Part shown: one piece after another, positions 20,202 to 29,442 of the stretch
Numbering within the stretch: position 1 is the stretch's first letter
Layout: every line of letters begins with the position of its first letter
DNA from: Thermodesulfovibrionales bacterium
Lineage (GTDB): Bacteria; Nitrospirota; Thermodesulfovibrionia; Thermodesulfovibrionales; Dissulfurispiraceae
DNA: 38,559 nt
Direction: 5' to 3'
Assembly: GCA_026415695.1 (NCBI GenBank)
Contig: JAOAGP010000050.1
Location: forward strand, 1 to 38,559
The notes under the pieces: model-generated
Seen by the model: the letters and a program-made list of their open reading frames with translations, nothing else
Database searches by the model: none
Told to the model about the DNA's origin: nothing
Position numbers and translations under genes: made by a program

Positions 20202-21446
20202 ATGACAATACAAGAGCATGTTTACAATGTTGTAAAGATATTTACAGACGGTCATTTTTCATTAAAAGAAAGGCTGTCAAAACTCATTGATTACATATCC
20301 GGTCAATTTTCAATAAAAAGATGTTCTTTGATGTTGATTGACTCAAATGGGATAAACATTGAGGTTGCAGCCTCAACAAATCCAAATATTATAGGGATAA
20401 TGAGAAGGACATCAGATGTGTGTATTTCCACAATAGCACTTGTAGAGAAAAAGCCCTTATGGATTGACAAGGAGGCAAGGACATTCTTTAGGACACTTGA
20501 TAAATCAAAATACGAGTCAACATCATCCCTAACAATCCCACTAATGTTTGAAGAAAAGAGGATTGGGGTAATCAATCTAACGGATTTCGGGGACATTGAG
20601 GGTTTTTTAAAGAATCACATGGTCATCATTGAGGAAATATCTCCTATTGTTGCTGCATTTATCCACTCATACTCTGCCATTGTCAGTTGTCAGGAACTAA
20701 AAGAAAAACTTGATAACAAGGAAGGGCAACTTCTTGAAATAGATAAATTGAAAACTGACCTCATTAATTTTATTGTTCATGACCTAAAAACACCTATAAG
20801 TGTCATAATCGCAAATCTTGATATGCTCAATTATGAAAACTTAACTGATAGCCAATCAGAATTAGTAAATCTATGTATTGATGAGGCAGAAAACCTAAAG
20901 AGGATGGTTCTAAACATATTAGATATTCAAAAGTTAGAAGAGGCAAGGATAAGCATCTTAAGAGAAGAGGTTGATATATTTGAACTATTAAAAAACCAGA
21001 TTAGGTCTTTAGGTGGTTTGCTCAAAAGACGCAGAATAACAGTAGAACTAAACGGTGAGCCAACAACTTGTTACATAGATGAAAACCTCATCGGCAGGAC
21101 TATCACAAACATCCTGATAAATGCAATAGAACATAGCCCAGAGGACTCAAGGATTAAGGTTACACTGCAACACAATAAATACGAAAATAGCATTGTACTT
21201 AAGTTTGAAGATGAGGGAGGCGGCATTAAGGAGGATATGCTGGATAAGATTTTTGACAAATACTCACAAGTTCTTGATGATGTAAAAACATACATAAAGA
21301 CTTCAACAGGATTAGGACTTACTTTTTGTAGGCTCGTTGTAGAGGCTCATGGTGGCAGGATATGGGCTGAAAATACCAACAAGGGGGCATTATTTACCGT
21401 TGTATTGCCCCAAGACTTTAAAAAAATCATACCTGATTTAGGATAA
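20202..21446 (+). CDS. Cytoplasmic GAF-domain histidine kinase
   Basis: 414 residues, no membrane segments. Residues 20-160 form a GAF-like sensor ([32 protein letters not shown]). A short coiled coil leads to the H-box [13 protein letters not shown] with His193. The ATPase has [24 protein letters not shown] and STGLGLTF. The AAGGAG Shine-Dalgarno is 10 bases before the ATG. The response regulator begins 3 bases after its stop. GAF domains bind small ligands or cofactors; no conserved tetrapyrrole cysteine pattern is evident, so the ligand is unknown. Confidence 0.93.
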   Translation: MTIQEHVYNVVKIFTDGHFSLKERLSKLIDYISGQFSIKRCSLMLIDSNGINIEVAASTNPNIIGIMRRTSDVCISTIALVEKKPLWIDKEARTFFRTLDKSKYESTSSLTIPLMFEEKRIGVINLTDFGDIEGFLKNHMVIIEEISPIVAAFIHSYSAIVSCQELKEKLDNKEGQLLEIDKLKTDLINFIVHDLKTPISVIIANLDMLNYENLTDSQSELVNLCIDEAENLKRMVLNILDIQKLEEARISILREEVDIFELLKNQIRSLGGLLKRRRITVELNGEPTTCYIDENLIGRTITNILINAIEHSPEDSRIKVTLQHNKYENSIVLKFEDEGGGIKEDMLDKIFDKYSQVLDDVKTYIKTSTGLGLTFCRLVVEAHGGRIWAENTNKGALFTVVLPQDFKKIIPDLG

Positions 21447-21449
21447 GTC

Positions 21450-22631
21450 ATGTCAGTACCACAAGAGTATCTTGATAATACGATTTTGATAGTAGATGAC
21501 GAGCTCAGCATGAGGGTTACTATAAACAACATGCTGTCTCGCATGGGGTTTAAGAATCTACATATGGCAGAAAACGGTAAAAGGGCGTTTGAGATCGTGC
21601 AGGCTCGTAAGATCGATTTAATCATTGCGGATATAAACATGCCAATTATGTCAGGCATAGAGTTGTTTAAGACCATAAAAGACAACAAAAACTATCAACA
21701 TATAAAGTTTATCTTTGTTACAGCAGAGGCGTCTCGTCAGATAGTGGCAAGGGCAGCAGAGGACGGCGGTGAGGCATACATCATAAAACCCTTTGTGATG
21801 GCAACTCTTGAGGAAAAGATAATCAAGGTGCTTGAGAAAAAATACAGACCAAATGAACTTGAAAAGATGATGAAGAATTATAATGAGTTTTTGGAAAAAA
21901 AAGATTATGATGCTGCAGAGAAGGAACTAAACAAGGTAAAGGAAATAGTTGGTGAGACAGCAAAGATACTTTTTAATATGGCAAAGTTACAGTATCATAA
22001 GGGAGATATCAACAAGGCAATTGAATTATACAAAGAGGCAATAAATAAGAATCCCATGTTTGTAAAGGCATACAATGCATTAGGCGAGATATACGAGAGC
22101 TTGGGGGATATCCAGTCTGCGATAAGGTATTATGAAATAGCACATGAGATAAGCCCAGCAAACACAGAAAGACTTATAACCCTTAGCAAACTCTTGCATA
22201 AAACAGGTGATACAGAAAAGGCTGCGAGTCTCTTAAAGGGTGCTATAATTGAGACTAGAGAAGATGTATCTACATCAGAGTATCTTTTAGGAGAGATATA
22301 CCTTTCACAAAACAAAAACGAATTAGCATTAGAGACATTTTTAAAGGCACATCGTAAAAATCCATCGGACATACATATAATGAAATCCCTTGCAGAGACA
22401 TACAGAAAGGTCGGCAAGACTGAACATGCACTTGATATCTATAATCGCATCTTAACGATTAGCAAGGAAAACGCAGATACATACTACGAGATGGGAAAGA
22501 CTTTTTTAGAGATGGGGCAGAAACAAAAGGCAATAGAGTGCATGAAAAAGGCTTGGGAACTAAATCCCTACAGTCAGCAAATCACCGCAGATCTACGAGC
22601 CCTTGCACGACAAGACAAATTTACTTTATAA
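21450..22631 (+). CDS. Response regulator with TPR output (REC-TPR)
   Basis: 393 residues. The receiver domain has VDDELSMR (acidic pair 16-17), phospho-acceptor Asp61 (ADINMPIMSG), Thr91 and Lys113 (IIKPF). From about residue 165 to the end there are at least five or six tetratricopeptide repeats, for example ILFNMAKLQYHKGDINKAIE and AYNALGEIYESLGDIQSAIR. No DNA-binding or enzymatic output exists, so signalling is probably by phosphorylation-controlled protein binding. It follows its kinase by 3 bases and precedes corA by 13 bases. Confidence 0.92.
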   Translation: MSVPQEYLDNTILIVDDELSMRVTINNMLSRMGFKNLHMAENGKRAFEIVQARKIDLIIADINMPIMSGIELFKTIKDNKNYQHIKFIFVTAEASRQIVARAAEDGGEAYIIKPFVMATLEEKIIKVLEKKYRPNELEKMMKNYNEFLEKKDYDAAEKELNKVKEIVGETAKILFNMAKLQYHKGDINKAIELYKEAINKNPMFVKAYNALGEIYESLGDIQSAIRYYEIAHEISPANTERLITLSKLLHKTGDTEKAASLLKGAIIETREDVSTSEYLLGEIYLSQNKNELALETFLKAHRKNPSDIHIMKSLAETYRKVGKTEHALDIYNRILTISKENADTYYEMGKTFLEMGQKQKAIECMKKAWELNPYSQQITADLRALARQDKFTL

Positions 22632-22644
22632 AAAGGAGATGGTC

Positions 22645-23643
22645 ATGGAAAACAACATTTACTCATACATTGAAGGGACTAAATTTAAGTGGTTCAATAT
22701 AGACACCCCTACCCAAGAGGTTCTTAATCAGTTGATAACGACCCATCAATTCAAATTTCATCCCCTTGATTTAGAAGACTGTCTTTCAAAGACACAACTG
22801 CCAAAGATAGACGAATACCAAGACTATCTATTCATAATACTTCACTTCCCGAGATATCTAAAAGACAAGAAGTTTTCTATTCCGATGCAGGTATCTATAT
22901 TTATCAGCAAGGAGTATTTTGTTACCATCCACACTGGAGAACTCAAGCCTATTAATCAATTCTTCAACATCTGTAAGGAATTGATTGAATCCCCTGACTC
23001 ACCTTCAGTTGATATACAAAAACTAAACCCAAAATCAAGGGCATATATTACACAAGATATGTCCACCCCTTTTTTACTATACCGTTTTATTTACACACTT
23101 GTTGACAATCTACTTAGAATGATGGGCAAGATCATGATTAATATTGAAAACATTGAGGAAAAGGTATTTGATGAAAAGATTGACGCAGTTAGGGAGGTAA
23201 CCCAATTAAGACACGATATTGCAAACTTAAGGAGGATAATAATGCCACTTAAGAGGGTTATCCATGAGTTGGAGATTAAGATAAAGAGATTTACAGATGA
23301 GGATATGTCGGTGTATTTTAGTGACCTGTCTGATACTATTGATAAGGTCTGGACGATACTTGATGAATGCAAAGAGACCATAGAGATTTATAAGGATTCC
23401 GACTTTGTAATCAGTTCAGATAGAACAAATAAGATACTCGCCCTACTTACCATAGTCTTTACCTACTCCATTCCAGCCACTGTAATAGGCACATTATATG
23501 GTATGAATATCCCTATGCCAGGCAACAATGAATTTAAATGGACATTTTTAGGTGATTATACCACCTTCTTTTTTGTCCTGTTCCTGTCAATATTCCCTGC
23601 TATAATGATGCACAGGATATTTAAGAGATTGAAGTGGTTATAG
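22645..23643 (+). CDS. corA: CorA-family divalent metal transporter
   Basis: 332 residues. Inner-membrane channel for Mg2+ (or Co2+/Ni2+). A large cytoplasmic N-terminal domain with a long helix leads to two C-terminal membrane segments; the first ends in the signature YGMN (GTLYGMNIPMPGNNEF), the selectivity loop of the family, and the last residues are basic (RIFKRLKWL). The ATG at 22645 is chosen because AAAAGGAG lies 7 bases upstream. A TTG at 22603 would overlap the previous gene and lacks a ribosome-binding site. The exact metal is not determined by sequence. Confidence 0.92.
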   Translation: MENNIYSYIEGTKFKWFNIDTPTQEVLNQLITTHQFKFHPLDLEDCLSKTQLPKIDEYQDYLFIILHFPRYLKDKKFSIPMQVSIFISKEYFVTIHTGELKPINQFFNICKELIESPDSPSVDIQKLNPKSRAYITQDMSTPFLLYRFIYTLVDNLLRMMGKIMINIENIEEKVFDEKIDAVREVTQLRHDIANLRRIIMPLKRVIHELEIKIKRFTDEDMSVYFSDLSDTIDKVWTILDECKETIEIYKDSDFVISSDRTNKILALLTIVFTYSIPATVIGTLYGMNIPMPGNNEFKWTFLGDYTTFFFVLFLSIFPAIMMHRIFKRLKWL

Positions 23644-23703
23644 GGAATTTCTTGATGCACTAACACTAAAATCTACTAAACATCTTGGATTTTAAATCCT
23701 TTG

Positions 23704-23733
23704 TTGATTAATTTTATTGTTGTCTGATAAAAT
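23704..23733 (+). promoter_or_regulatory. Sigma70-like promoter of rpsT
   Basis: TTGATT (23704-23709) and TAAAAT (23728-23733) with an 18-base spacer in the 137-base gap between corA and rpsT. Predicted leader about 40 bases, carrying the AGGAGG ribosome-binding site. Confidence 0.45.
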
Positions 23734-23780
23734 TTTTATCCTGTAATTTTGGATGATATTTTTACAATAGGAGGATTTGA

Positions 23781-24134
23781 TTGGCAACCAAGGCAACGAC
23801 AAGAAAAAAGAAAAAACTATCCGTTCTCAAGAGGGCAAGGCAGGCTAAAAAGAGGGAATTAAGAAACGACTCAATGAAGTCAAAGATAAAGACCGAGATT
23901 AAGAAATTAGAGGCACTTTATTCAGGTCAAGACAGAGAGGCTATTGAGAAACAGTTAAAATATGTGATTAAGACTATAACCAGTGCTGCATCAAAGGGAA
24001 TAATCCACAAGAATACAGCCTCACGAAAGGTTTCAAGGCTTACAATCAAGACTAACAAAGCACTTTCAGGGATGACGACTGTTTCTGAAAGTCAGCCTCA
24101 AAACACATCAGATAACCTTCAACAATCTCAGTAG
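23781..24134 (+). CDS. rpsT: 30S ribosomal protein S20, TTG start and C-terminal tail
   Basis: 16S rRNA-binding small-subunit protein. The basic helical core, KKKKLSVLKRARQAKKREL then SMKSKIKTEIKKLEAL, and the ending KGIIHKNTASRKVSRL are typical. The start is TTG, preceded by AGGAGG; E. coli rpsT also uses UUG, where it takes part in autogenous control, so similar regulation is possible here. At 117 residues it is longer than the usual 86-90, mainly because of a Ser/Gln/Asn-rich tail of about 22 residues. The last 27 bases overlap the end of holA on the opposite strand. Confidence 0.92.
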   Translation: MATKATTRKKKKLSVLKRARQAKKRELRNDSMKSKIKTEIKKLEALYSGQDREAIEKQLKYVIKTITSAASKGIIHKNTASRKVSRLTIKTNKALSGMTTVSESQPQNTSDNLQQSQ

Positions 24135-24986
24135 AGTCATTTCAATCACAGCAGGGGCTGATCTCTTGAGGAGACTATCAGCCTCATGAAGTATCTTGAG
24201 TGTTCGTTTAACCTTTTCAGGTTTGTCATGCCTTGACCTAAAGTTTAAATAATTGGTACAAATCGCCCCTAACAACAAGAAGTCTTCAACATTCTCTCCC
24301 ATCCTTTTATAAGTCAGGAAAGTGTCCCTTACTTTACCTGTAGATAAAACCGATGTTAGATTGAATGCCCCGTATGATACCCCTGCATATGTTAATTCGC
24401 TGATATCCTCAATATCAACGATTTCCTTGCCTAATGCATCAAACTTCATCGCCTCTGAATACAATAACCCCACATTATCACCAGTAGATTCGTGTAAAAA
24501 GTCTAATGCCTTTTTAGTGAGTGTAAAACCCCTCTGTTGTGTCTTTTTATTAATCCACGCATAGACCTCTTTTTGTGAAGGTGTAAGGTCTATCGTTGTA
24601 AGGGGCTTTATGTCAAAAGGATGGGTCTTTTTCTTGTCTGTCAAAAACACAAAAATAAGCAGTGTAGAAAATGGTGAAGGGTCTAAGCTGTATTTAGAGA
24701 TAAGGGTTATGTCCTTTTTTGATAGTCTTTCACCATGATTAATAATTACAAGTCTTTTGCTTGCCATAAAAGGCATCATGTTTAGCAAATCTATAAGATC
24801 CTTTGCAGAAATCTGCTCATCAGATGAGGCAAGATTGTATTCCTCAACTATACAATTGGTTAAAGTAAAGGTGTGTTTGATATCCTTGATGCATTCAGTA
24901 AGCAGAAACTCCTGCGTTGATTGTAGGCAATATATCTTTTCAGGGAAACCAGCCTGTAATTCTTTATCAAAATCCCTAATACTCAC
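24108..24986 (-). CDS. holA: DNA polymerase III delta subunit
   Basis: Clamp-loader subunit that opens the beta sliding clamp. 292 residues, a little short of the usual 320-340. The pattern is characteristic: N-terminal IYCLQSTQEFLLTECIKDI, a middle ending LLNMMPFMASKRLVIINHGERL, then STLLIFVF, and the helical C-terminal collar domain with LDFLHESTGDNVGLLYSEAMKF. Walker-type ATPase motifs are naturally degenerate in delta. It follows lptE by 12 bases, the common lptE-holA pairing, and converges with rpsT with a 27-base overlap. Confidence 0.9.
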   Translation of the reverse strand: MSIRDFDKELQAGFPEKIYCLQSTQEFLLTECIKDIKHTFTLTNCIVEEYNLASSDEQISAKDLIDLLNMMPFMASKRLVIINHGERLSKKDITLISKYSLDPSPFSTLLIFVFLTDKKKTHPFDIKPLTTIDLTPSQKEVYAWINKKTQQRGFTLTKKALDFLHESTGDNVGLLYSEAMKFDALGKEIVDIEDISELTYAGVSYGAFNLTSVLSTGKVRDTFLTYKRMGENVEDFLLLGAICTNYLNFRSRHDKPEKVKRTLKILHEADSLLKRSAPAVIEMTLLRLLKVI

Positions 24987-24998
24987 TTGAGCATCCCT

Positions 24999-25541
24999 TT
25001 AGTTAGTAGGAGAAAAATAAATAATGCCCTGAACTATCTCTTTTGATAATTCATCAAGAGCCTTTTGTGTGTAAATCTCTTTCTGGATCAAAACATTGGT
25101 CAATCTATCCTGTGTAGTAAACACCGTCATATATGGTTTGAATACCTTTATTGGATACCTTTTAAATGTTTCAGTATCAATAAGTGTAAAAGCCCCTCCA
25201 ATGTCAACCTCATACTCAACAGCAGTTAGACCAATCTCTGATAGTATTCTAAGATTAAACCTATTTATCTCACCTTCTAATCTGTAGCGTGCATTTTTTG
25301 AGACATCAAAACCATAAAGCATGAGTTGTTGATTTAATGATGATAGAAGTTTGTCTTGTAGTTTGGGCTCGTATGTCTTATTTGTGATATTACCGATAGT
25401 TATAGACTGAAATGGGATATCTTTACTGCCCTGAATGGTATAACCACATGAGTTTATAAGAGCAACATTCAACAAAAGTATGAAACAAAAGCATAATCTT
25501 GATGCTATTGAGATAAACCCTCTGAGTTTGTATATAGCCAT
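24999..25541 (-). CDS. lptE: LPS-assembly lipoprotein LptE
   Basis: Outer-membrane lipoprotein that plugs LptD and delivers lipopolysaccharide to the outer leaflet. 180 residues from the ATG at 25541. An N-terminal hydrophobic helix (about 17-30) ends in the lipobox LINSC with the lipidated Cys32. The mature part has CGYTIQG, then SITIGNITNKTYEPKLQDKLLSSL, the LptE/LPS-export pattern. A GTG four codons upstream is an alternative start; GTGGGGA before the ATG is a modest ribosome-binding site. Family assignment also rests on the conserved leuS-lptE-holA order. Confidence 0.85.
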   Translation of the reverse strand: MAIYKLRGFISIASRLCFCFILLLNVALINSCGYTIQGSKDIPFQSITIGNITNKTYEPKLQDKLLSSLNQQLMLYGFDVSKNARYRLEGEINRFNLRILSEIGLTAVEYEVDIGGAFTLIDTETFKRYPIKVFKPYMTVFTTQDRLTNVLIQKEIYTQKALDELSKEIVQGIIYFSPTN

Positions 25542-25677
25542 TAGTCCCCACACAACGCCACTTATTAGAATTTTAATTTAAAAGGGTTATTAGCCCGTCC
25601 TTACACTGCCTTTTTGCATAAGAAAGACAATATCAACACATTGCAGAAATCAACAATGTAACATCAAACTGACTATC

Positions 25678-28254
25678 CTATACCACCACATTGACAAGCC
25701 TTCCACCTACAATGATGGTCTTTCTTACAGTCTTACCTGATATAAATTTCAAGACATTTGGATTGTTAATCGCCAATTCCTTTATCTTATCATCAGGAGT
25801 ATTGGCTGGTATCATTATCTTTGCCCTTAACTTACCATTTACCTGTATTACTAACTCAACCTCATCCTCTAATGTAAGAGCCTCATCCCATGTTGGCCAA
25901 GGTGATAAAGATACAGATCTCTGTTCTCCCATCTGATGCCATAACTCCTCGGATATATGTGGTGCAAATGGTGAGAGCAGCAGGATTAGGTTTTTTAGAC
26001 AGGTCTCTATTGTGTTATAAGTTTTTTTATCATTTGGTTCAACTGACGACAAAAGGTTCACAAACTCCATCATTGCAGATATCGCGGTGTTGAAATGAAA
26101 GTCCCTTTCAATGTCCGTTGTCACCTTCTTGATGCACTGATGCATCTTTCTTATGAGTTCTGTATCAATATCGTTTGTGATATCTGAATCCTTCATTTCT
26201 TGTTTACTCATCTTATACCTATAGACAAGCACCCAAACCTTGTTAAGAAACCTAAAGGCACCTTCTACACCTTGCTGAGACCACTCCAAATCCTTTTCTG
26301 GTGGCGCTGCAAAAAGGGAGAACAACCTAATGGTATCAGCCCCGTATTTATCTAATAGATCGTTTGGGTCAACCACATTCTTTTTAGACTTTGACATCTT
26401 CTCAACCCTGCCTCTTATAGCCTCCTGCCCACAATGAATGCATCTACCATCCTTTACCTCTTCAGGAAAAAGCCATTCATGTGTCTTGCAACTAAAGGTC
26501 TCTTTACATACCATGCCCTGTGTGAGAAGATTGGTAAACGGTTCAGAAAAATTGATAAGTCCCATGTCTCTTAGACATCTACTGAAAAACCTTGAATACA
26601 AGAGGTGCAAAACTGCATGTTCAATACCACCTATGTATTGGTCAACAGGCAACCAAAACGAGATGTCATCTGATGCCTGTTTAAATACAGACTCAAAATC
26701 ACACCCCTTGAAGTCTTTTTGAGCAATATCAAGATATGGCTTGGTGTGTGCCTCTTTCAGACAATAGGCTATGAAATACCAAGACGAGTCAACAAATGTG
26801 TCCATCGTATCTGTCTCTCTTTTAGCATCACTACCACATCTTGGGCATTTTACATTTATAAAATCATGTGCGTCTTTTAAAGGAGAACCTCCCATCCCAG
26901 TAAACTCTACATCCTCAGGCAGGAGCACAGGAAGTTGTTTGTAAGGAACGGGGACTATCCCACATTTTGGACAGTAAATTATTGGTATTGGAGTGCCCCA
27001 ATATCTCTGTCTTGATATCCCCCAGTCTCTGAGTTTATAGTTTATCCTCTTCTGACCAAGCCCTTTTTCTTCAATGAATTTGATTATTGCATCCCTTGCT
27101 TCTTGACCCATTAAACCACTAAAAATCCCAGAATCTACCAAAAATCCATCATCCTCATAGGCCTCATTTAATGGGGTTATCTGACTGTCAAGATTAGGCA
27201 CTATCACCACCTTAATTGGCAAACCATACTTCTTTGCAAAATCAAAGTCCCTTTGGTCGTGTGCTGGCACTGACATGATAGCCCCTGTGCCATATTCCAT
27301 TAAGACAAAGTTCGCAACATAAACCGGAACCTTCTCATCATTGAGAGGATTTATAGCATAATGCCCTGTAAATAAACCAACCTTTTCATCCTCTTTACCA
27401 TAATGTTGTTTTATGTTGTTGAGAGATTCCTTGTCTGTTACCAGTTCCTCTGCCAAAGGATGTGTAGGTGCTATGCACATAAATGTCACGCCAAAAAGTG
27501 TATCAGGTCTTGTAGTAAATATCCTCAATCTCTTTGTGCTGCCTGCTATTGCAAAATCAACCTCTACCCCTACACTCTTTCCAATCCAATTCCTCTGCAT
27601 TGTCACAACCCGTTCTGGCCACCCTTTAAGCGTATCACATCCTTCAAGGAGTTCTTCAGCATATTTAGTAATCCTTAAAAACCATTGCTCAAGTTCCTTT
27701 TGTATGACCTTACTATTGCACCTCCAACAACCACCATCAACCACCTGCTCATTTGCAAGCACAGTTGAGCACTCCTCACACCAATTCACAAAGGATTTTT
27801 TCCTGTAGGCAATCCCCATCTCATAAAGTTTTAGAAAGAACCACTGATTCCAACGGTAATACTCTGGATTACAGGTCGTCACCTCAACATCCCAGTCGTA
27901 ACTAATCCCAAGCCTTATGAGTTGAGATTTCATAAAGTTGATGTTTTCCTTTGTCCATTTATGTGGATGCACCTTGTTTTTTATTGCAGCGTTTTCTGCA
28001 GGCATCCCAAAGGCATCCCACCCCATAGGGTGTAAGACATCGTAACCATTCATAGACTTGTATCTTGCAACTACATCACCTATGGCATAATTTCTTACAT
28101 GCCCCATGTGTATCTTGCCTGACGGATAGGGAAACATCTCAAGGCAGTAAAACTTCTTTTTCCCTTTTTCTGATGGCGTTTTGTGTATGTTATTATCCTG
28201 CCAATACTGTTGCCATTTAGGTTCTATCTCCTTCTGGTCATATCTTTCTTTCAA
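25678..28254 (-). CDS. leuS: Leucyl-tRNA synthetase
   Basis: Class I synthetase charging tRNA-Leu. 858 residues, full length. The HIGH motif appears as HMGH (residues 49-52) within PYPSGKIHMGHVRNY, and the KMSKS motif as KMSKSKKNV at about residue 620. The CP1 editing domain is intact, with FTTRPDTLFGVTF as the threonine-rich site that clears mischarged amino acids. A Cys4-type zinc module (CEECSTVL ... CWRCNSKV) lies near residues 159-179. The stop falls 136 bases before lptE. The upstream gene lolA ends 14 bases before the leuS ATG, so they are probably one transcript. Confidence 0.97.
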   Translation of the reverse strand: MKERYDQKEIEPKWQQYWQDNNIHKTPSEKGKKKFYCLEMFPYPSGKIHMGHVRNYAIGDVVARYKSMNGYDVLHPMGWDAFGMPAENAAIKNKVHPHKWTKENINFMKSQLIRLGISYDWDVEVTTCNPEYYRWNQWFFLKLYEMGIAYRKKSFVNWCEECSTVLANEQVVDGGCWRCNSKVIQKELEQWFLRITKYAEELLEGCDTLKGWPERVVTMQRNWIGKSVGVEVDFAIAGSTKRLRIFTTRPDTLFGVTFMCIAPTHPLAEELVTDKESLNNIKQHYGKEDEKVGLFTGHYAINPLNDEKVPVYVANFVLMEYGTGAIMSVPAHDQRDFDFAKKYGLPIKVVIVPNLDSQITPLNEAYEDDGFLVDSGIFSGLMGQEARDAIIKFIEEKGLGQKRINYKLRDWGISRQRYWGTPIPIIYCPKCGIVPVPYKQLPVLLPEDVEFTGMGGSPLKDAHDFINVKCPRCGSDAKRETDTMDTFVDSSWYFIAYCLKEAHTKPYLDIAQKDFKGCDFESVFKQASDDISFWLPVDQYIGGIEHAVLHLLYSRFFSRCLRDMGLINFSEPFTNLLTQGMVCKETFSCKTHEWLFPEEVKDGRCIHCGQEAIRGRVEKMSKSKKNVVDPNDLLDKYGADTIRLFSLFAAPPEKDLEWSQQGVEGAFRFLNKVWVLVYRYKMSKQEMKDSDITNDIDTELIRKMHQCIKKVTTDIERDFHFNTAISAMMEFVNLLSSVEPNDKKTYNTIETCLKNLILLLSPFAPHISEELWHQMGEQRSVSLSPWPTWDEALTLEDEVELVIQVNGKLRAKIMIPANTPDDKIKELAINNPNVLKFISGKTVRKTIIVGGRLVNVVV

Positions 28255-28268
28255 ATCGTAACCCCCTG

Positions 28269-28877
28269 CTATTGTAAGATTGTAATACCATGTGGTGCAA
28301 CGAAATTAAAAATCTTGCTGTCAATTTCCTTGTTTACAACAATATCTCTAAACACCACATCTATTTTATTGCCAACCTTGTCTGTCATTGAAATGCTCTC
28401 AATCGGGAATTCTTTATCCTCATTAATGGATATGTCAACATTTAATATCTGTCCCATACCTTTTAAGGGTGTGAGTGACAGCCTCTTTTCAGAAATCTTT
28501 TTGATGTTGAAGTCTGACTTTATATCAGTTAAACCACTAATTAAGGCTATTGGAGTCTGCCCATATTTTGTCTCATCAAAAGGTGTTTTGTAAGCCGTTT
28601 TTTCAGCTGGTTTGTAGATTATCATCTCATTGTTGTTGATATAGATAAGATGAGGTTTTTCGCCTTGATACCTGATGTGAAGACTGCCTTTTTTCATATA
28701 AAACCTGCCATTGTATGTCATAGTCTTTTTTAATTCTTTTATAGTAGATTTTTGTATGAAGTTTCCTTGGATTGTCTGTAATGATTTGTAAAAGTCGTTG
28801 ATGATGCTAACAGGGTCTGTTGCCTCAATCTCTGATGTAAATGTAAGTAACAATAAAACAACAATTATTAATCTCAT
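28269..28877 (-). CDS. lolA: Outer-membrane lipoprotein carrier LolA
   Basis: Periplasmic chaperone that ferries lipoproteins from the LolCDE complex to the outer membrane. 202 residues. A signal peptide (residues 1-19, RLIIVVLLLLTFTSEIEA) precedes the open beta-barrel domain. LolA-type features are LQTIQGNFIQKSTIKEL at the mature N-terminus and GRFYMKKGSLHIRYQGEKPHLIYI (about 57-80), which forms the first strands. AAGGAAGG precedes the ATG. It is the first gene of lolA-leuS-lptE-holA, and with lptE it gives this operon an outer-membrane theme. Confidence 0.88.
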   Translation of the reverse strand: MRLIIVVLLLLTFTSEIEATDPVSIINDFYKSLQTIQGNFIQKSTIKELKKTMTYNGRFYMKKGSLHIRYQGEKPHLIYINNNEMIIYKPAEKTAYKTPFDETKYGQTPIALISGLTDIKSDFNIKKISEKRLSLTPLKGMGQILNVDISINEDKEFPIESISMTDKVGNKIDVVFRDIVVNKEIDSKIFNFVAPHGITILQ

Positions 28878-29043
28878 AAACCTTCCTTATAAAAACTTGG
28901 GGGTTATATGTTATCACAAAAAGGGTATCTATTTACTAATCTTGAGATGGATAGCCCTTAAGAAATCTTCAAAGTATTAGTGATATATACGAGGAAACTC
29001 TGTTTTTTTGACTTGCTTGATATTTTATAAATAGTTAGATACC

Positions 29044-29072
29044 TTGCCACACCATTTGGTATGCTGTAAAAT
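29044..29072 (+). promoter_or_regulatory. Promoter-like pair directly before the small membrane-protein frame
   Basis: TTGCCA (29044-29049) and TAAAAT (29067-29072) with a 17-base spacer. The expected start of transcription, 6-8 bases further on, falls on the ATG at 29079, so the message would be leaderless. Confidence 0.4.
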
Positions 29073-29078
29073 ATCAAA

Positions 29079-29279
29079 ATGAAAAAGGGAATAAAAAATA
29101 TTGCAAAAGGTGTTTGTTTTATCATCCTTCTTATTGTAATTGTGACTATGGTCATGTATCTTTGTCTTGTAAAACAGTCAATAATTGCAAGCTTATTGGT
29201 CTTATCTGTTTTTTTAGGATTAATCATCCTTGTCCCTCTTAACCTCTTGAGTTCATTATTTAGGCATATCAGTCGGTAG
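29079..29279 (+). CDS. Possible small two-span membrane protein (leaderless?)
   Basis: 66 residues beginning with a basic head (KKGIKNIAKG), then two hydrophobic helices, about residues 11-31 (FIILLIVIVTMVMYL) and 34-58 (IIASLLVLSVFLGLIILV), and a short basic tail FRHISR. Charge placement fits a positive-inside hairpin. There is no ribosome-binding site, but a good promoter pair ends just 6 bases upstream. No family is recognised. An overlapping minus-strand frame covers the same DNA and is less convincing. Coding status is uncertain. Confidence 0.4.
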   Translation: MKKGIKNIAKGVCFIILLIVIVTMVMYLCLVKQSIIASLLVLSVFLGLIILVPLNLLSSLFRHISR

Positions 29280-29442
29280 TTATCCATTACAAATTATCAC
29301 GCCAGTAATAAAGGTTCATAGGCTACAGACTATAGGAATGAGGTTCTGAATCTTTTATTTTACCTGCTTTACCCTTTACCTTTATCCTTAAGCCCACTTT
29401 ACAATGAGGTCTTAATCCCTATCTTTAGGTTAAAATATAAGG

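Larger units (their letters stand above)
28878..29442. other. Gap between lolA and uvrA with a possible small membrane-protein gene
   Basis: 565 bases between divergent genes. 28878-29043 is AT-rich and holds the lolA upstream region; no clear promoter pair was found. 29044-29279 carries a promoter-like pair and the small open frame described separately. 29280-29442 precedes uvrA; it holds a TAAAAT box about 12 bases before the uvrA ATG without a good -35. No RNA structure was recognised. Confidence 0.5.

Noticed and set aside
19929-20255. Longer version of L31 starting at 20255
   Set aside because: The extra residues do not match L31, and the GTG at 20129 has an ideal ribosome-binding site.
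22603-22644. Upstream TTG start for corA
   Set aside because: Overlaps the REC-TPR gene and has no ribosome-binding site, whereas the ATG at 22645 has AAAAGGAG.
28958-29287. Minus-strand 109-residue frame overlapping the small membrane-protein candidate
   Set aside because: No recognisable domain, no good start signal; the plus-strand frame has better charge placement and promoter.
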